Shown in pieces: positions 8,671 through 16,419 of a stretch of DNA of 51,620 nucleotides. The notes below the pieces were generated by a model that saw only the letters and a list, made by a program, of their open reading frames with translations, had not been told where the DNA came from and made no database searches. The stretch is from a bacterium (lineage in GTDB: Bacteria; Chloroflexota; Dormibacteria; Aeolococcales; Bog-877). The position numbers and the translations under genes are program-made. The stretch spans positions 1 through 51,620 of the forward strand of contig JAJYET010000014.1 of the NCBI GenBank assembly GCA_021785655.1, read 5' to 3'. Each line of letters opens with the position of its first letter. The stretch's first letter is position 1.

Positions 8671-9546
8671 ATGGGGTCGATGGCCAGCGATAGCGCGAGG
8701 GTGGCTGAGGAGCTGGTCCGCCTCGGCTTCTCCAGCTACGAGGCCCGCACCTACCTGGGACTGCTGCTGGCGGGGGAGAGCACCGGCTACAAGATCTCCA
8801 ACCAGACCGGGGTACCGCAGCCCAAGGTCTACGAGACACTGCGGCGGCTGGTCGAGGAGGGGGCTGCCATCCAGGTCAACGCTCGCCCAGCCCGCTACGC
8901 CGCGGTGCCTCCGCCCGAGCTCCTCAGCCGGCTGGAGCGGGACTTCCGCCGCCGGCTGGAGCAGGCACGGTCAGGGCTCGATGAACTGCCGACCTCGGGA
9001 GACGGAGTGGGAAGCCTCCTGGTCAGCCGTCTCTCCAGCATCGCCACCGCCCTGGAGCGCACGCGGGAGGCGATCGAGGGAGCGAGGGTTAGGGTTTACC
9101 TCCATGCCGGGCGCGAGGAACTCCGCCCCCTGGCACCGGCCGTGAGCCAGGCCGCGGGCCGAGGGGTGGAGTTCGTGCTGGTGCACTTCGGGTCGCTGCC
9201 CTTCCCCACCCCGCCGGGCCGGGCGGTGCGCCATGCCAGCACCGAGGGGGCTGTCTACTCGTCACGGGCGGTAAGGCACCTGGCGGCGGTGGTGGATTCC
9301 CGATGGGGCCTCTGGGTGCTGGCGCGCAAGGGCCAGCCGGACCAGGGCTTCTTCGCCGAAAGCCCGCTGCTGGCCAGCCTGGTGAAGACCTACATCCGCC
9401 ACGACCTCTTCGTCCAGCGCATCTACGCCGACTTCCCCAGCGAGCTGGAGGAGCAGTACGGTCCAGGGCTGCTCAGCCTGACCGAGTTCTCCGGGGAGGA
9501 CCCCTCCGAGGAGGCCCTTGAGGAGGCGGCCGACCAGGTGGGCTGA
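8671..9546 (+). CDS. TrmB-family transcriptional regulator
   Basis: 291-aa regulator. The N-terminal winged helix-turn-helix (about residues 12-80) includes LGFSSYEARTYLGLL and SNQTGVPQPKVYETL, which are characteristic of TrmB; a short coiled segment (RLERDFRRRLEQ) precedes a C-terminal phospholipase-D-like effector domain. I prefer the ATG at 8671, which has GGAGAGGAG just upstream, over an in-frame ATG at 8617. TrmB proteins sense sugars or other small ligands. Its place between the two ligase genes suggests it controls this catabolic operon. Short inverted repeats just downstream, ahead of the second ligase, could be its operator. Confidence 0.85.
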   Translation: MGSMASDSARVAEELVRLGFSSYEARTYLGLLLAGESTGYKISNQTGVPQPKVYETLRRLVEEGAAIQVNARPARYAAVPPPELLSRLERDFRRRLEQARSGLDELPTSGDGVGSLLVSRLSSIATALERTREAIEGARVRVYLHAGREELRPLAPAVSQAAGRGVEFVLVHFGSLPFPTPPGRAVRHASTEGAVYSSRAVRHLAAVVDSRWGLWVLARKGQPDQGFFAESPLLASLVKTYIRHDLFVQRIYADFPSELEEQYGPGLLSLTEFSGEDPSEEALEEAADQVG

Positions 9547-9555
9547 GTGGGAAAG

Positions 9556-9607
9556 CTACCCACCGAGGTAGGTATCCTGGGGGACGCGCCCTGGTGGACC
9601 GGGCGCG
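9556..9607 (+). promoter_or_regulatory. Inverted repeats before the second aryl-AMP ligase
   Basis: Two inverted repeats lie in the gap after the TrmB-like gene: CTACC/GGTAG (9556-9560 and 9567-9571) and CGCGCCC/GGGCGCG (9585-9591 and 9601-9607, 9-nt loop). They may be a regulator-binding site or a weak attenuator; no T-tract follows. Function is inferred from position only. Confidence 0.35.
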
Positions 9608-9630
9608 GAGTCAGAGGAGTGTCAAAGCCC

Positions 9631-11208
9631 ATGCCGCTCGACGGAGTAGTCCCGTTCCCCGAGGAGTTCCAGCAGCGCTACCGCGAACGGGGGTATTGGG
9701 AGGACCGGTCCATGGACCAGGTCTTCCGCGAGGCCTTCCAGCGCCATGGCGACCGCATCGCCCTGGTCTTCGGCGACGAGGGCATCACCTACCGGGAGCT
9801 GGCGGAGCGCTCGGAGCGGCTGGCGGGCTACCTGTGGGCGGAGGGACTGCGGCCGCTGGACCGGGTGGTGGTGCACCTGCCCAACACGCCGGCCTTCGTC
9901 TACCTGCACTTCGCCCTCCAGCGGATCGGGGTCCTGCCGATCATGGCCCTGGCCGCCCACCGGCGTTACGAGATCGACCACTACGTGCGGCTGGCGGGAG
10001 CCAGCGCCTACTTCGGGACTGACCCGAGCCTGGCCCTGGAGATCCGGGAGCTGCATCCGGGGTTGCGGCTGTTGTTGACCGGCGGCGAGCTGCTCCACCC
10101 CCCGGCCGCCCCATCCGCCCCCGCGGTGGACGTGGACCCCACGGATCCCTGCGTGCTGCTTCTCTCCGGGGGCACCACGGGGATCCCCAAGCTGATCCCC
10201 CGCACTCACAACGATTACGTCTACAACACCAAGGCCGCCTGCACCGCCCAGGAGATCTCGGCGGAGACCGTGCAGCTCTGCGTGCTCCCCCTGGCCCACA
10301 ACTACCCCCTCGCCTGCCCCGGCATCCAGGGGGTCTTCCTCCACGGCGGGAGGGTGGTTCTGGCCTCCGGTACCCGCCCCGGACAGGTGCTGCCGCTCAT
10401 CGAACGGCACCGGGTGACCCACGTGGGCGGAGTGCCGGCTCTCTACATCCGCTGGCTCGCCGATCCCCTGGCCCAGAGCTGTGACCTCTCCTCGGTGACC
10501 CTCTTGCAGTCGGGAGGCCAGCGGCTGCAGCCCGAGGTGCGTCGGCAGCTGGCCCGCGCATTCCCCAACTCCTTCGTCCAGGAGAACTTCGGCATGAGCG
10601 AAGGGACCTTGTTCTTCACCCGGAAGAGCGATCCCGACGAGGTCAGGATGGAGACCGTCGGGGTGCCGGTGTGCCCCGATGACGAGGTCCGGCTCACCGA
10701 CGAGGAGGGGCGGGAGGTCGCCCCGGGAGAGGTCGGTGAGCTAACAGTGAGAGGGCCGTACACCCTGAGGGGCTACTACCGGGCTGAGGACTACAACCAG
10801 CGGGTGTTCACCCCGGACGGCTTCTATCGCTCGGGCGACCTCATGCGCCAGCACCCCTCCGGCGCCTACCTGGTGGAGGGCCGGATCAAGGATCTCATCA
10901 ACCGCGGGGGCGAGAAGATCAGCGCCGAGGAGGTGGAGAACCTCATCCTGACCCACCCCGCGGTCCGCAACGTGGCCTGCATCCCTCTCCCCGACCCCGT
11001 GCTCGGGGAGAGGATGTGCGCCTGCGTCATCCTCAAGGAGGGAGCCGAGCTCGATCTCGCCGGCCTCTCGACCCACCTCATGGACCTCGGGCTCGCCAAG
11101 TTCAAGCTTCCCGAGCGGCTGGAGATGGTCGACCAGTTCCCCCTCTCCACCTTCGGCAAGGTCTCGAAGAAGCAGCTGGCGGATCAGTTCGCCCCCAAGG
11201 GGGCCTGA
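9631..11208 (+). CDS. Aryl-AMP ligase, DHB/salicylate-AMP ligase type (second copy)
   Basis: 525-aa ANL-family ligase, clearly paralogous to the protein at 5912: both begin with MxLDGVVPFP and a GYWEDR motif. It has LLSGGTTGIPKLIPRTHNDY, GMSEG, the hinge-region GRIKDLINRGGEKISAEEVE and catalytic Lys in TFGKVSKK. The chosen ATG (9631) follows an AGAGGAG at moderate spacing; an in-frame GTG at 9619 is an alternative. It is about 30 residues shorter than its paralogue, mainly in the middle. Two such ligases in one operon suggest two related aryl acids, or an activation step repeated after ring modification. It ends 2 bp from the convergent amidohydrolase gene. Confidence 0.87.
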   Translation: MPLDGVVPFPEEFQQRYRERGYWEDRSMDQVFREAFQRHGDRIALVFGDEGITYRELAERSERLAGYLWAEGLRPLDRVVVHLPNTPAFVYLHFALQRIGVLPIMALAAHRRYEIDHYVRLAGASAYFGTDPSLALEIRELHPGLRLLLTGGELLHPPAAPSAPAVDVDPTDPCVLLLSGGTTGIPKLIPRTHNDYVYNTKAACTAQEISAETVQLCVLPLAHNYPLACPGIQGVFLHGGRVVLASGTRPGQVLPLIERHRVTHVGGVPALYIRWLADPLAQSCDLSSVTLLQSGGQRLQPEVRRQLARAFPNSFVQENFGMSEGTLFFTRKSDPDEVRMETVGVPVCPDDEVRLTDEEGREVAPGEVGELTVRGPYTLRGYYRAEDYNQRVFTPDGFYRSGDLMRQHPSGAYLVEGRIKDLINRGGEKISAEEVENLILTHPAVRNVACIPLPDPVLGERMCACVILKEGAELDLAGLSTHLMDLGLAKFKLPERLEMVDQFPLSTFGKVSKKQLADQFAPKGA

Positions 11209-11210
11209 GC

Positions 11211-12059
11211 TCAGCCCACCTTGGGGGTCTGGTCCGCCTCCTCCCCGAACAGCAGGCGCCGGGAGTTGGTGTAGAGGATCTTGCGCTTGACCTCCTCCGG
11301 AAGGTCGATCTCCTCGAAGTCGCGGAGCCAGCGCTGGGCCGTCATGACCGGGGCATCGGTGCCGAACAGGACCCGATCGGGGAAGATCCCCTTGGCGTAC
11401 TTCCAGACGGTATCCGGGATGTACTTGGGCGACCACCCGGAGAGCTCCAGGTAGCAGTTGCGCCGGATCCAGGTCACCGAGATCGCCTGGTTGACCCAGG
11501 GGAACCCGAAGTGGGCCAGGATCAGTCGGAGGTTGGGGAAGTCCAGGGCCACCTCGTCCAGGTGGGTGGGGTCGCCGTACTGCATCCTGCCACCAGACTG
11601 GTTGTGGCCAGTGTGGACCAGGACCGGGATGCCGAGCTCCTCGGCCTTGGCCCAGAGGGGATAGTGGGCGCGGTCGTTGGGATAGAAGTGCTGGGTCGGG
11701 GGATGGAGCTTGAGGCCACGCATTCCCAGGTCCCGCACCGCGTGCTCCAGCTCCTCGACCGCCAGCTGATGCTTGTTGGGGTCGACGCTGGCGAATCCCA
11801 CGAAGCGGTCGGGGCGCTGGGCCACCAGGGCGGCGACCATCTCGTTGGGGACCTTCCATCCGTGGGTGGTCTCGCAGTCGAAGGCCAGAAGCGCGGCCAG
11901 CTCGACCCCGGCCTCGTCCATGGAACGGACCATGTCGTCCACGGTGATGGGCTGGCCGTCAAAGTTGAAGGTCTTGCGGGCATGGCCCCAGAACCACTCC
12001 GGGGTCACTGCCAGCACCTCCTCGGTATACGGGTGCACGTGGATGTCAATGGATTTCAA
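11211..12059 (-). CDS. Amidohydrolase family 2 protein
   Basis: 282-aa amidohydrolase-2 barrel with the full metal-site set: DIHVHP at the N-terminus, GLKLHPP, VHTGHNQ, LILAHFG and GTDAPVM. Unlike the family member at 7576 it keeps the HxH motif, so it may act as a true hydrolase or as a decarboxylase. It starts with TTG at 12059 preceded by GGGGAG; no better start is visible. It is the last gene of the minus-strand operon that begins with the molybdenum hydroxylase, 44 bp after the SDR. The substrate is unknown; its neighbours suggest aromatic or heterocyclic compound breakdown. Confidence 0.83.
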   Translation of the reverse strand: MKSIDIHVHPYTEEVLAVTPEWFWGHARKTFNFDGQPITVDDMVRSMDEAGVELAALLAFDCETTHGWKVPNEMVAALVAQRPDRFVGFASVDPNKHQLAVEELEHAVRDLGMRGLKLHPPTQHFYPNDRAHYPLWAKAEELGIPVLVHTGHNQSGGRMQYGDPTHLDEVALDFPNLRLILAHFGFPWVNQAISVTWIRRNCYLELSGWSPKYIPDTVWKYAKGIFPDRVLFGTDAPVMTAQRWLRDFEEIDLPEEVKRKILYTNSRRLLFGEEADQTPKVG

Positions 12060-12103
12060 GGCCTGCTCCCCAACTTCCCCTTCGGTTCACTGCAACTTGG
12101 CCG

Positions 12104-12868
12104 TCAGGTGGAGGCACTGTAGCCGCCGTCCACCACCACCACCTCCCCGGTGACGAACCGGGTTCCCTCGATCAGCGCCACAACCACCTCGGCCACATCA
12201 TCTGCCGTCGCCACCCTGCGCAGAGGGGTGTGGGCAGCGCGCCGTTCCATCAGCCGGTCGTAGTTCTGCCCCAAGGTCTGCTCCATCCACTCGCCCAGTA
12301 CCCATCCCGGGGCGACGGCGTTGACCCGGACCTCTGGCGCCAGGGCGCGAGCAAGCGTCCGGGTGAGGTTGGCCACCGCGGCCTTGCTGGCGGCGTACGG
12401 GAGGGGCTGGGCGCTGGGGCGCAGTCCGGCGATGCTGGACATGTTCACCACCGCCGCCCGCTCTGATCGCCGCAGCATCGGCAGGACCGCCCTCGTCACC
12501 TGGAAGAGGCCGCGGACGTTGACCGCGAAGACCCGGTCCCACTCCTCGAGCGCCATCCCCTCCAGATCCTCCGGTGGCGCCTCTATGGTGATCCCGGCGT
12601 TGTTGACCAGGGCATCGAGCCCCCCGAACTCCCGCTCCACGGCCGCAGCCAGCTCGCGTACCTCCATCTCCTGGCTGACGTCGGCGCGCACCAGGAGCGC
12701 GGAGGCCCCCTGCTCTCGGACCAGCTCGGCGGCCTCCTGGGCTGGCCCCTCGGCCCGGCTGTAATTGATGGCCACGTCATACCCGAGGCGGGCCAGGGCC
12801 ACCGCGCTGGCCCGCCCCATCCCCCGGGAGCCGCCGGTCACGAGCGCCGTCCTCCGCCCCCCGCTCAC
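12104..12868 (-). CDS. Short-chain dehydrogenase/reductase (FabG-like)
   Basis: 254-aa classical SDR. The NAD(P)-binding GGSRGMGRA lies at the N-terminus, NNAG near residue 90, then the catalytic Ser in NMSSIAG and YAASK, and the C-terminal family motif ends in VVVDGGYS. It would oxidise a hydroxyl group or reduce a keto group in the cytoplasm. It starts with GTG at 12868, overlapping the stop of the OsmC-like selenoprotein candidate (GTGA), so it is translationally coupled to it. A role in fatty-acid synthesis is unlikely here, as no other fab gene is near; it more likely serves the same oxidative pathway as the Mo-hydroxylase. Confidence 0.9.
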   Translation of the reverse strand: MSGGRRTALVTGGSRGMGRASAVALARLGYDVAINYSRAEGPAQEAAELVREQGASALLVRADVSQEMEVRELAAAVEREFGGLDALVNNAGITIEAPPEDLEGMALEEWDRVFAVNVRGLFQVTRAVLPMLRRSERAAVVNMSSIAGLRPSAQPLPYAASKAAVANLTRTLARALAPEVRVNAVAPGWVLGEWMEQTLGQNYDRLMERRAAHTPLRRVATADDVAEVVVALIEGTRFVTGEVVVVDGGYSAST

Positions 12869-13416
12869 TGAGGCCCCTCCCCAGCGTCGAGCTCCAGCGG
12901 GGCGCCGTTGAGGCTGACCTCAAGCGTGGTCGGGACCTCCACCTTGAAGGTCTGGCTGGCGTGGCAGGCGCGCTCTGCGTGGCGGCAGAGCTCGGCCACC
13001 TGGGACGGGGGTGCGGGACTATCCACCCGGAGCTGGAAGGAGACCTGCTGAAAGGCCCCCGGCGGTCCTCCGAGATCGTACTTGTCGGCCAGGCTGAATT
13101 CGGCGCGGACGTCCGCCGCCGCCGCCCGGATCTCCACTCCGTACAAGGGCGAAAACTTCGCCACCTGGGTGAGCATTCAGAACGCCGCCCCAGCCAGCAG
13201 ATACTGCAGAGGCCGGGGCGCAGAGCCCGTCCCGCCCCCGTCCGAGGGCTCGTCCGACTCCAGCGTGAACGTGCCCACCCGCCCCACCATGTGCAGGTCC
13301 CGATCGATGTGTGCCACCGCTCGCTGGGTGATCACGGGACGCAGCTCAGCCTCCTCCCGTGTCCGGCGGTAGGCGGCGAGCATGCGCTCCGGGTCGACGA
13401 TGGGGAGATCACTCAT
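12865..13416 (-). CDS. OsmC-family protein with in-frame TGA at the catalytic Cys: candidate selenoprotein
   Basis: Read through one TGA (13177-13179), the frame is continuous for 183 residues, a normal OsmC/Ohr-like length. Upstream is GGGTGSAPRPLQYLLAGAAF and downstream MLTQVAKF...LYGVEI, the usual pattern around the first redox Cys of the family; TGA takes exactly that position (residue 80). The second redox Cys is kept at residue 151 (RACHASQTF). OsmC proteins reduce organic peroxides with such a thiol pair. The ATG at 13416 has GGAGGTG upstream and overlaps the Mo-hydroxylase stop (ATGA); the end overlaps the SDR start (GTGA). A stem-loop with SECIS features follows the TGA. Selenocysteine is an inference; a nonsense mutation or sequencing error is the alternative, but there is no other decay. 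Confidence 0.78.
13144..13167 (-). promoter_or_regulatory. Candidate bacterial SECIS element downstream of the in-frame TGA
   Basis: On the minus strand the RNA folds as CAGG, bulged U, GGCGAA, loop GUU, UUCGCC, CUUG: six clean pairs above the bulge and four below (one G-U). The apical loop starts with G and lies 20 nt after the UGA. A G at the start of a small loop, a bulged U in the stem and this spacing match what is known of SelB-binding SECIS hairpins (E. coli fdhF type). It lies within the coding sequence, as bacterial SECIS elements do. Confidence 0.68.
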
Positions 13417-15719
13417 CGGGATGCACCTCCGAGGTGGCGCCAGAGCTTCTCCGGCGTGAATGGGGGGTCCATGAGCCCCGCCCCGAGGGGGGTGAGGGCG
13501 TCGGCGAGAGCGTTGGCCACGGCTGCCGGGATGGCGATGCAACCGCTCTCGGCCACCCCCTTGGTCCCCAGGGGGCTCAGGGGCGAAGGGGTCGGCCGGA
13601 ACTCGGTAACTATCTCCGTACCGATGTCTGGGAGGGTGGGCACGGCGTAGCTCAGGAAACTCTCCGTGAGCGCCTGGCCGTCGGGGTCGTGGAGCACCTC
13701 CTCGAAGAGCGCTGCCGCGAGCCCCTGGACGCTGGAGCCGATCACCTGCCCCTCGGCCAGGAGGGGGTTGACGACGGTCCCGGCATCGTCGACGGCCACT
13801 AGCCGGTCCACCTCCACCCAGCCGGTCTCGGGGTCCAGCTCCACGGTGGCGACGCAGGCGGAAGAGCCGAAGGCCAGGCCGGGCAGCGTGAAGCGACCGC
13901 CGCCTCGGAGTTCGGGAAGGTCTTCCAAGGTCTGGTTTCGCGCCGCCGCCGCCAGCTCCTGGAGTCCCACCCCGTCTCCCCCAGTGGATGGCACCACCCT
14001 ACCGGCCCTCCACTCCAGCCCCTCTTCCGGGATGTCCAGGAGGTGGGCTGCCCAGGTGACGCAGCGGCGCCGGAGCTCCTCCAGAGCGAGGAGGACCGCC
14101 GAGCCACCGACCGTCACCGAGCGACTGCCGAAGGTGCCGACCCCGAGGGGAACCTCGCGGGAGTCCCCGGAGCGCACCTCGATGCGGCCAGGATCCACAC
14201 CCATGGCGTCCGCGGCGATCTGGGCGAACGTCGTGGCGTGGCCCTGACCGTGATCGCTGGAGCCGGGCAGGAGGACAATTCGACCGTCTTCCCCCAGGAC
14301 CGCCGCCGCGGTCTCCCAGCCGCTGTTCCCGCTCGACTCGACAGTCAGCGCCAGCCCCACTCCCCGCAGACGCCCTTCGGAGCGGGCACGATCTCGCCGC
14401 TGGAGCTCAGCGCCCCACGAGGAGAGTTCCAGCGCCCGGTCCAACAGGCCCGGGTAGTCCCCGGAGTCGTATTCCGTGCCGAGGACGGTGCGGTAGGGGA
14501 AGTCGGAGGCCGCCACCAGGTTGCGGCGCCGGATCTCCACCGGGTCCAGGTTCAGGCGGGCCGCGGCCAGGTCCATCATCCGCTCGATGAAGTAGGCGGC
14601 CTCCGGACGCCCCGCCCCCCGATATGGCCCCGTCGGGACCTTGTTGGTGGCCACCCCGACGACGGATACCTCCGCCGCCGGGATCCGATAGGCGCCGGTC
14701 GCGAGGCTGGTGGCGGTGAGTGACACGACTGAGGTGTGCCCCAGGTGGTAGGCCCCGGCGTCGGCAAGGAGCTGCAGGCGCAGCCCACGGATGACTCCGT
14801 CCCGGCCCAGGCAGAGCTCGGCGTCCGCGTCCATCCCCCGGCCCTGGTAGGCGGCGAGGAAGTTCTCCGAGCGGGTTTCCACCCACTTCACGGGGCGCCG
14901 GGAGCGCATCGCCAGGAAGGCCGCCACCACGTGTTCCGGTGCCAGCCCACCCTTGCTCCCGAAGGCCCCTCCGACGTCCGGGACCACCACCTGGACCCGC
15001 TCCTGCTCCCACCCGAGGAGCTGGGCCAGCTGCACCCGAGGGCGGTGGGGGTCCTGCGATGAGCACCAGAGCGTGAGCCGCGCCCCATCCTCAGAGGCGA
15101 CCGCCAGGCAGCCGCGGGGCTCCATCGGCGCCGCCTGGAGCCGGGGGATCGAAAAGCTTGCCGAGACCACCGCGTCCGAGGCGGCGAATGCGTCATCCAC
15201 CGCTCCCCCCGAGCGCCTCCAGCGGAAGAGGACGTTGTCTGGGACCCCGGAGTGGACGGCGGGCCCGCCAGAGAGCGCCGCCCGGAGGCCGCCCACCGCC
15301 GGTAGCGGCTCCAGGTCCAACTCCACGAGGTCGCTGGCATCCTCGGCCACCGCGCGGGAGTCAGCCAGCACCGCGGCCACGGGCTCGCCCTGGAACCGCG
15401 CCTCCTCCCAGGCGAGCACCGGCATGGGCACGGGTGCCACGACGAAGTCCGGCGGCATGGCGATCGTGCTGAGGGGCAGGTGACGCAGGGATTGCGGAAG
15501 GTCGGCGGCGGTGATGACGGCCAGCACTCCGGGAACGGCCAGAGCTCGAGCCGGGTCCACCGCCCGGATCCGGGCGTGCGGCAGCGGGGAGCGGATGAAG
15601 GCCACAAAGGCACTCCCGGGCGCGGCGAGATCGTCGAGGTAGGCGCCCCGCCCCTGGACCAGCCGCTGGTCCTCACGGCGTCGCTCCGGACGGCCGACCC
15701 AAGTTCCCGTCAACTCCAT
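13413..15719 (-). CDS. Molybdenum hydroxylase large subunit (xanthine dehydrogenase/CoxL family)
   Basis: 768-aa molybdopterin-binding subunit of the xanthine oxidase family, which hydroxylates aromatic heterocycles or aldehydes using water. It shows RGAYLDDL at the N-terminus, the Mo-cofactor contact Gln in SSQDPHRPR, VGGAFGSKGG, the active-site loop PYRGAGRPEA and the catalytic Glu in KGVAESG. The AYRCSFR loop of form I CO dehydrogenase is absent, so it is not a true CoxL. The length is full. The FAD and 2Fe-2S subunits normally encoded next to it are missing from the window, so partners must come from elsewhere. It starts the minus-strand operon and is coupled to the OsmC-like gene by an ATGA overlap. 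Confidence 0.88.
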   Translation of the reverse strand: MELTGTWVGRPERRREDQRLVQGRGAYLDDLAAPGSAFVAFIRSPLPHARIRAVDPARALAVPGVLAVITAADLPQSLRHLPLSTIAMPPDFVVAPVPMPVLAWEEARFQGEPVAAVLADSRAVAEDASDLVELDLEPLPAVGGLRAALSGGPAVHSGVPDNVLFRWRRSGGAVDDAFAASDAVVSASFSIPRLQAAPMEPRGCLAVASEDGARLTLWCSSQDPHRPRVQLAQLLGWEQERVQVVVPDVGGAFGSKGGLAPEHVVAAFLAMRSRRPVKWVETRSENFLAAYQGRGMDADAELCLGRDGVIRGLRLQLLADAGAYHLGHTSVVSLTATSLATGAYRIPAAEVSVVGVATNKVPTGPYRGAGRPEAAYFIERMMDLAAARLNLDPVEIRRRNLVAASDFPYRTVLGTEYDSGDYPGLLDRALELSSWGAELQRRDRARSEGRLRGVGLALTVESSGNSGWETAAAVLGEDGRIVLLPGSSDHGQGHATTFAQIAADAMGVDPGRIEVRSGDSREVPLGVGTFGSRSVTVGGSAVLLALEELRRRCVTWAAHLLDIPEEGLEWRAGRVVPSTGGDGVGLQELAAAARNQTLEDLPELRGGGRFTLPGLAFGSSACVATVELDPETGWVEVDRLVAVDDAGTVVNPLLAEGQVIGSSVQGLAAALFEEVLHDPDGQALTESFLSYAVPTLPDIGTEIVTEFRPTPSPLSPLGTKGVAESGCIAIPAAVANALADALTPLGAGLMDPPFTPEKLWRHLGGASR

Positions 15720-15856
15720 GGCACTCCGACTGTTCCGGGGAAGCGCCGGTCAGGCCATGGCGGGCCGACGAGAACCTACCGACGCTAGTGAGTAGGATTT
15801 TACGGCCAACCCACCCCGCGAATGGGGTGCCCGGGTGCCAGAGCCAGGGGTCGACT

Positions 15857-16240
15857 TCAGGGGGCCTGGCGCTGGGGACCGGCCCAGGACGAGGGTCGCC
15901 GCCCCGGCTCCTCTCGCAGCGAGCGCAGAGCCCGGCGGCCATCGCTGCCGGGCAGGAGCAGATTGGTGATCAGCTCCACCACCATCAGGAGCAGGAGGTA
16001 AACCGTCTCCCCAGGGAACAACAGGGCCGCTCCCGCCCACACCACAGACTCCGCCAGCGGCCCGATCAGCCAGACGCTCCGCAGCTGATGCGGCTTGGCC
16101 CTCTCGACGGCGAACTTCCAGCCCAGCCCGGGAAAGTGGAAGGAGGGGCGGGGGTGCAGTCCAGCCAGCCGCAGCCGCACGTAGTGGGACCCCTCGTGGA
16201 CCACCAGTGCCACCACCAGAGTGAGCCAGAGGACCGTCAC
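15857..16240 (-). CDS. Small membrane metalloprotease-like protein (site-2 protease/M50-like)
   Basis: 127-aa membrane protein. A first hydrophobic helix carries VVHEGSHYV, an HExxH zinc-binding motif, at residues about 14-18; two more hydrophobic segments follow, and ITNLLLPGSDG near residue 95 resembles the second site-2 protease motif (N...LDG) that supplies the third zinc ligand. It is much shorter than most M50 proteases and has no PDZ or CBS domain, so it is a minimal core. It starts with GTG at 16240 behind GGGAGG. The substrate is unknown. It could also be a non-proteolytic relative; the two motifs make a protease more likely. Confidence 0.6.
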   Translation of the reverse strand: MTVLWLTLVVALVVHEGSHYVRLRLAGLHPRPSFHFPGLGWKFAVERAKPHQLRSVWLIGPLAESVVWAGAALLFPGETVYLLLLMVVELITNLLLPGSDGRRALRSLREEPGRRPSSWAGPQRQAP

Positions 16241-16419
16241 CGCCCGTCCCTCCCCCAGGAGATCGGGTGCCGCATGAACTCTCCTCCTGGCTCCAGGTTA
16301 TGACGAAGTGCAAGTCGGCGCGGCGAGGGAATTGCGGGCTCAGCCGGATGAGAACACCTGCTGCACGAGGGTCCGAGGGCCCGGTCCCGGGAGGGGCGGT
16401 CCCCTGAGACCTCGCGTCG

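Noticed and set aside
5912-11208. Catechol siderophore biosynthesis because of the two DhbE-like ligases
   Set aside because: No isochorismate enzymes, carrier proteins or peptide synthetases are in the window, and the neighbours are degradative enzymes.
12865-13416. Two separate short genes divided at the TGA, with restart at the following ATG
   Set aside because: Each half alone lacks part of the OsmC fold, the ATG at 13176 has no ribosome-binding site, and the TGA falls exactly on the catalytic Cys position.
13413-15719. Form I carbon monoxide dehydrogenase large subunit (CoxL)
   Set aside because: The active-site loop reads PYRGAGR, not AYRCSFR, and no CoxM or CoxS genes are next to it.
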